Both the position numbers and the translations under genes were made by a program. The notes under the pieces were generated by a model, which worked only from the letters and a program-made list of their open reading frames with translations, was not told where the DNA came from and made no database searches. 16,647 nucleotides of DNA from Nitrospirota bacterium (GTDB lineage Bacteria; Nitrospirota; Nitrospiria; Nitrospirales; UBA8639): contig JAOUQB010000018.1 of the NCBI GenBank assembly GCA_029879555.1, positions 1 to 16,647 of the forward strand, given 5' to 3'. This document shows positions 16,001 through 16,647 of this stretch, in pieces (position 1 is the first letter of the stretch; every line of letters begins with the position of its first letter).

Positions 16001-16248
16001 CCCAAAGTGATATTTGTGTTGGCTTGCCATTGCAGACTGTTTTTGATGGGGAAACCCCCTATCATGAACCTATGCGATTGTTTGTCATTCTCGAAGCCCC
16101 GCGTGAACGAATCAGCATGATCATCTCGCGGCATGATATTCTTCAACGGCTCATTGGCAATCAATGGATCAATCTGGTGGCTCTAGATCCGGCCACCAGG
16201 GAATTCTTTGTTCATGATTCACGGAACGATTGGCAATTCATTCAGTAA
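13003..16248 (+). CDS. dabA: DabA, large zinc subunit of the inorganic-carbon pump (DUF2309)
   Basis: 1081 residues. DabA is a peripheral inner-membrane protein with a beta-carbonic-anhydrase-like site, proposed to hydrate CO2 to bicarbonate one way, driven through DabB. The zinc ligands are visible: Cys502 and Asp504 in GIFCIDVRSEGFRRHFE, and His775 and Cys790 in CAHGS ... ESALDCGACGGNHGVSNAR. The His-to-Cys spacing of 15 equals that of Halothiobacillus DabA (H524, C539 from memory), while the Cys-to-His interval is about 100 residues longer. The N-terminal FIHHNPLHGLEHLPF and the C-terminal MYGSQSDICVGLPLQT are family signatures. The start is GTG at 13003 with only a weak GAGA site; ATG at 13048 (codon 16) is the alternative. 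It is in one operon with dabB, the short membrane gene and the PII-like gene. Confidence 0.93.
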   Translation: MAEVKEIDQSRDGQRMEVLSLVKLASEPISHYWPMQTFIHHNPLHGLEHLPFGEAINEATRFLGGQGYLPNTEYRNYHQQGRITLDAIDEALKDQSDNQLIVIGHRKISHLETLRAILINGTGYTAPDVASVLLQEYQDDNDVKALIDKLQALFESKPPTWSLNDHATREQEELGSAYILSAWCDQTLGTTVQDLMNYELIKWCGSFLDEGHAPWPMPFREKTFYGGWKALAQIERSGSVLGIPQWQSKIQRLPIRPEDAILESLEAMAIPREVWMDYFTMHLAQLSGWAGFIKWRSEQSDYQWQNANRIDLVKYLAVRLFYEKELVALACQDKLGIPGTYSSIQSYLESHPSGYGLYKEWKLTGLPAMVVEDLGLSLFVQHPLPIDALDKSAVRIREIWQSIRREQDIHQMALMALHLARSLGFSVQELVTSPQETLVGLMEWASQFPEPQHGPIWLKAFELTFIKGFLPGFSPNLEILEKIDESEEPSAESRPLAQGIFCIDVRSEGFRRHFEEVGGNETFGFAGFFGVPLSYQGFGSEQETDQCPVLLKPKHVIKEIPRAYQAKAAKQFLERQQLAKTGHTLLHDLKENVITPYVMVEAIGWFFGFRLFGQTLSPLWFKRITSWFTERFDIPLGTTLTVDKLTNQEAEEMVASEHRASIYRMLIEQCGRQGMAVSHDQVERLRKLALSQMTFDPDEEEELLSKLQWTESDHTQFIEDLRNQYGVHDRAANNRMHRITQTGFTTTEQAHFVETALRVLGFTKTFSRLILTCAHGSISDNNPFESALDCGACGGNHGVSNARAFAAMANKGQVRHILAQKGIHIPPDTHFLPGQHDTTTDEVELFDLEDVPATHRKDLVRLQHDLDEATRRNSRERLTRLPDDKGCESLAEAAERTKQRSIDWSQVRPEWGLSRHTAFIVGRRLLTQGINLEGRTFLHSYDYSQDETGKYLEIIMTAPMIVANWINMEHYFSTVDPVVYGAGSKVYHNVVSRIGVMYGSQSDICVGLPLQTVFDGETPYHEPMRLFVILEAPRERISMIISRHDILQRLIGNQWINLVALDPATREFFVHDSRNDWQFIQ

Positions 16249-16277
16249 TTCACCAGGTTGTGGAGGACCAGGCCATC

Positions 16278-16604
16278 ATGAGTACCATTAAACTTTACCC
16301 GATGAAAGAAATTAAAATTATCATTGATGGTGAGCACATAAAATTCGTGACGGAAGTGCTCGATCGAATCAAAGCCAGTGGCTATACCATTTTTAGCAAC
16401 CTCTCTGGGAAAGGCCATAGCGGATTTCATGAAGGACATCTTTTGTTTAATGACACGAGTAGCTTGCAGATGGTGTTAACCGTGGTTCCGGAAGAGAAGG
16501 TTGAGCCTATTCTTTCGGGACTCAGGCCGTTTTTAGAGCGTCATTCTGGAAGTATTTTTGTTATCGATGCGTGTGTGCTCAGAAAAGATCATTTTGAATC
16601 ATGA
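16278..16604 (+). CDS. Atypical PII-like signalling protein linked to DabA
   Basis: 108 residues with the ferredoxin-like PII fold: strand EIKIIID, helix EHIKFVTEVLDRIKASG, then a T-loop-like stretch (about 38-62: NLSGKGHSGFHEGHLLFND), strand MVLTVVP, helix VEPILSGLRPFLERHSG, and strand SIFVIDACVL. Canonical marks are missing: no uridylylated T-loop Tyr and no TGxxGDGKIF B-loop. GKGHSGFHEG is the kind of loop seen in PII-like proteins encoded beside bicarbonate transporters (the CPII group). A role as nucleotide- or bicarbonate-dependent regulator of the pump is inference. ATG at 16278 follows GGAGG by 11 bases, 29 bases after the dabA stop. It is the last clear gene of the cassette. Confidence 0.82.
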   Translation: MSTIKLYPMKEIKIIIDGEHIKFVTEVLDRIKASGYTIFSNLSGKGHSGFHEGHLLFNDTSSLQMVLTVVPEEKVEPILSGLRPFLERHSGSIFVIDACVLRKDHFES

Positions 16605-16625
16605 TCATCCTGAGATATTTTTTTT
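16578..16625 (+). terminator. Probable intrinsic terminator of the dab cassette
   Basis: Outer stem CTCAG (16578-16582) / CTGAG (16610-16614) and inner stem GATCAT (16587-16592) / ATGATC (16601-16606) form a two-part hairpin with an 8-base loop, followed after three bases by T8 (16618-16625). It includes the end of the PII-like gene. The stems are AT-rich, so strength is uncertain. Confidence 0.55.
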
Positions 16626-16647
16626 GCAACGAAGACACGCGATGGGG

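Noticed and set aside
1..16647. CRISPR arrays, insertion sequences, tRNA or rRNA genes
   Set aside because: I saw no spaced direct repeats, transposase motifs, terminal repeats or cloverleaf-like segments by eye.

Overview
This 16.6 kb window looks like part of the chromosome of a free-living, probably autotrophic, Gram-negative-type bacterium. By eye G+C is close to one half. A periplasmic Do-type protease, a secreted sugar-binding-fold protein and a dissolved-inorganic-carbon (DIC) pump cassette fit a chemolithoautotroph. The gene styles (DabA with a PII-like partner, an NhaR-type regulator starting MEWLNYHHLLYFW) remind me of Nitrospira-like bacteria, but that is an impression, not a database result. 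I see no insertion sequence, phage gene, CRISPR array, tRNA or rRNA.

Layout. (1) 1-2307, plus strand: the tail of a probable MscS-type channel, then a soluble MgtE-like protein without a membrane domain, then a full MgtE magnesium channel that starts inside the previous stop codon (ATGA). (2) 2436-3203: a coiled-coil plus CBS-pair protein behind its own promoter-like site, closed by a hairpin. (3) 3471-4988: a Do/HtrA protease with a strong intrinsic terminator. (4) 5156-6597, minus strand: a small heat-shock protein (Hsp20) and an NhaR-type LysR regulator whose promoter, operator-like dyad and start codon are almost on top of one another. (5) 6832-8206, plus strand: a stand-alone receiver domain and a secreted DUF1080-like protein. 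(6) 8254-10065: a possible 27-codon leader ORF, then purE and purK overlapping by 4 bases. (7) 10187-16604: four tightly spaced genes, namely a NuoL/DabB-like proton-channel subunit, a shorter and degenerate NuoM/N-like membrane protein, the large zinc protein DabA (DUF2309), and an atypical PII-like protein. A hairpin with a T8 run closes the group.

How the genes may work together. The last cassette is the most interesting part. DabA/DabB complexes are proposed to couple a cation gradient to one-way conversion of CO2 to bicarbonate in the cytoplasm. Here the pair carries an extra membrane subunit between dabB and dabA and a PII-like candidate regulator behind dabA. The gene just upstream, purK, encodes an enzyme that consumes bicarbonate, so the order purE-purK-dabB-X-dabA-PII may be functionally meaningful. 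The left half groups magnesium, CBS-sensor and protein-quality-control genes and reads as an ion and stress homeostasis neighbourhood.
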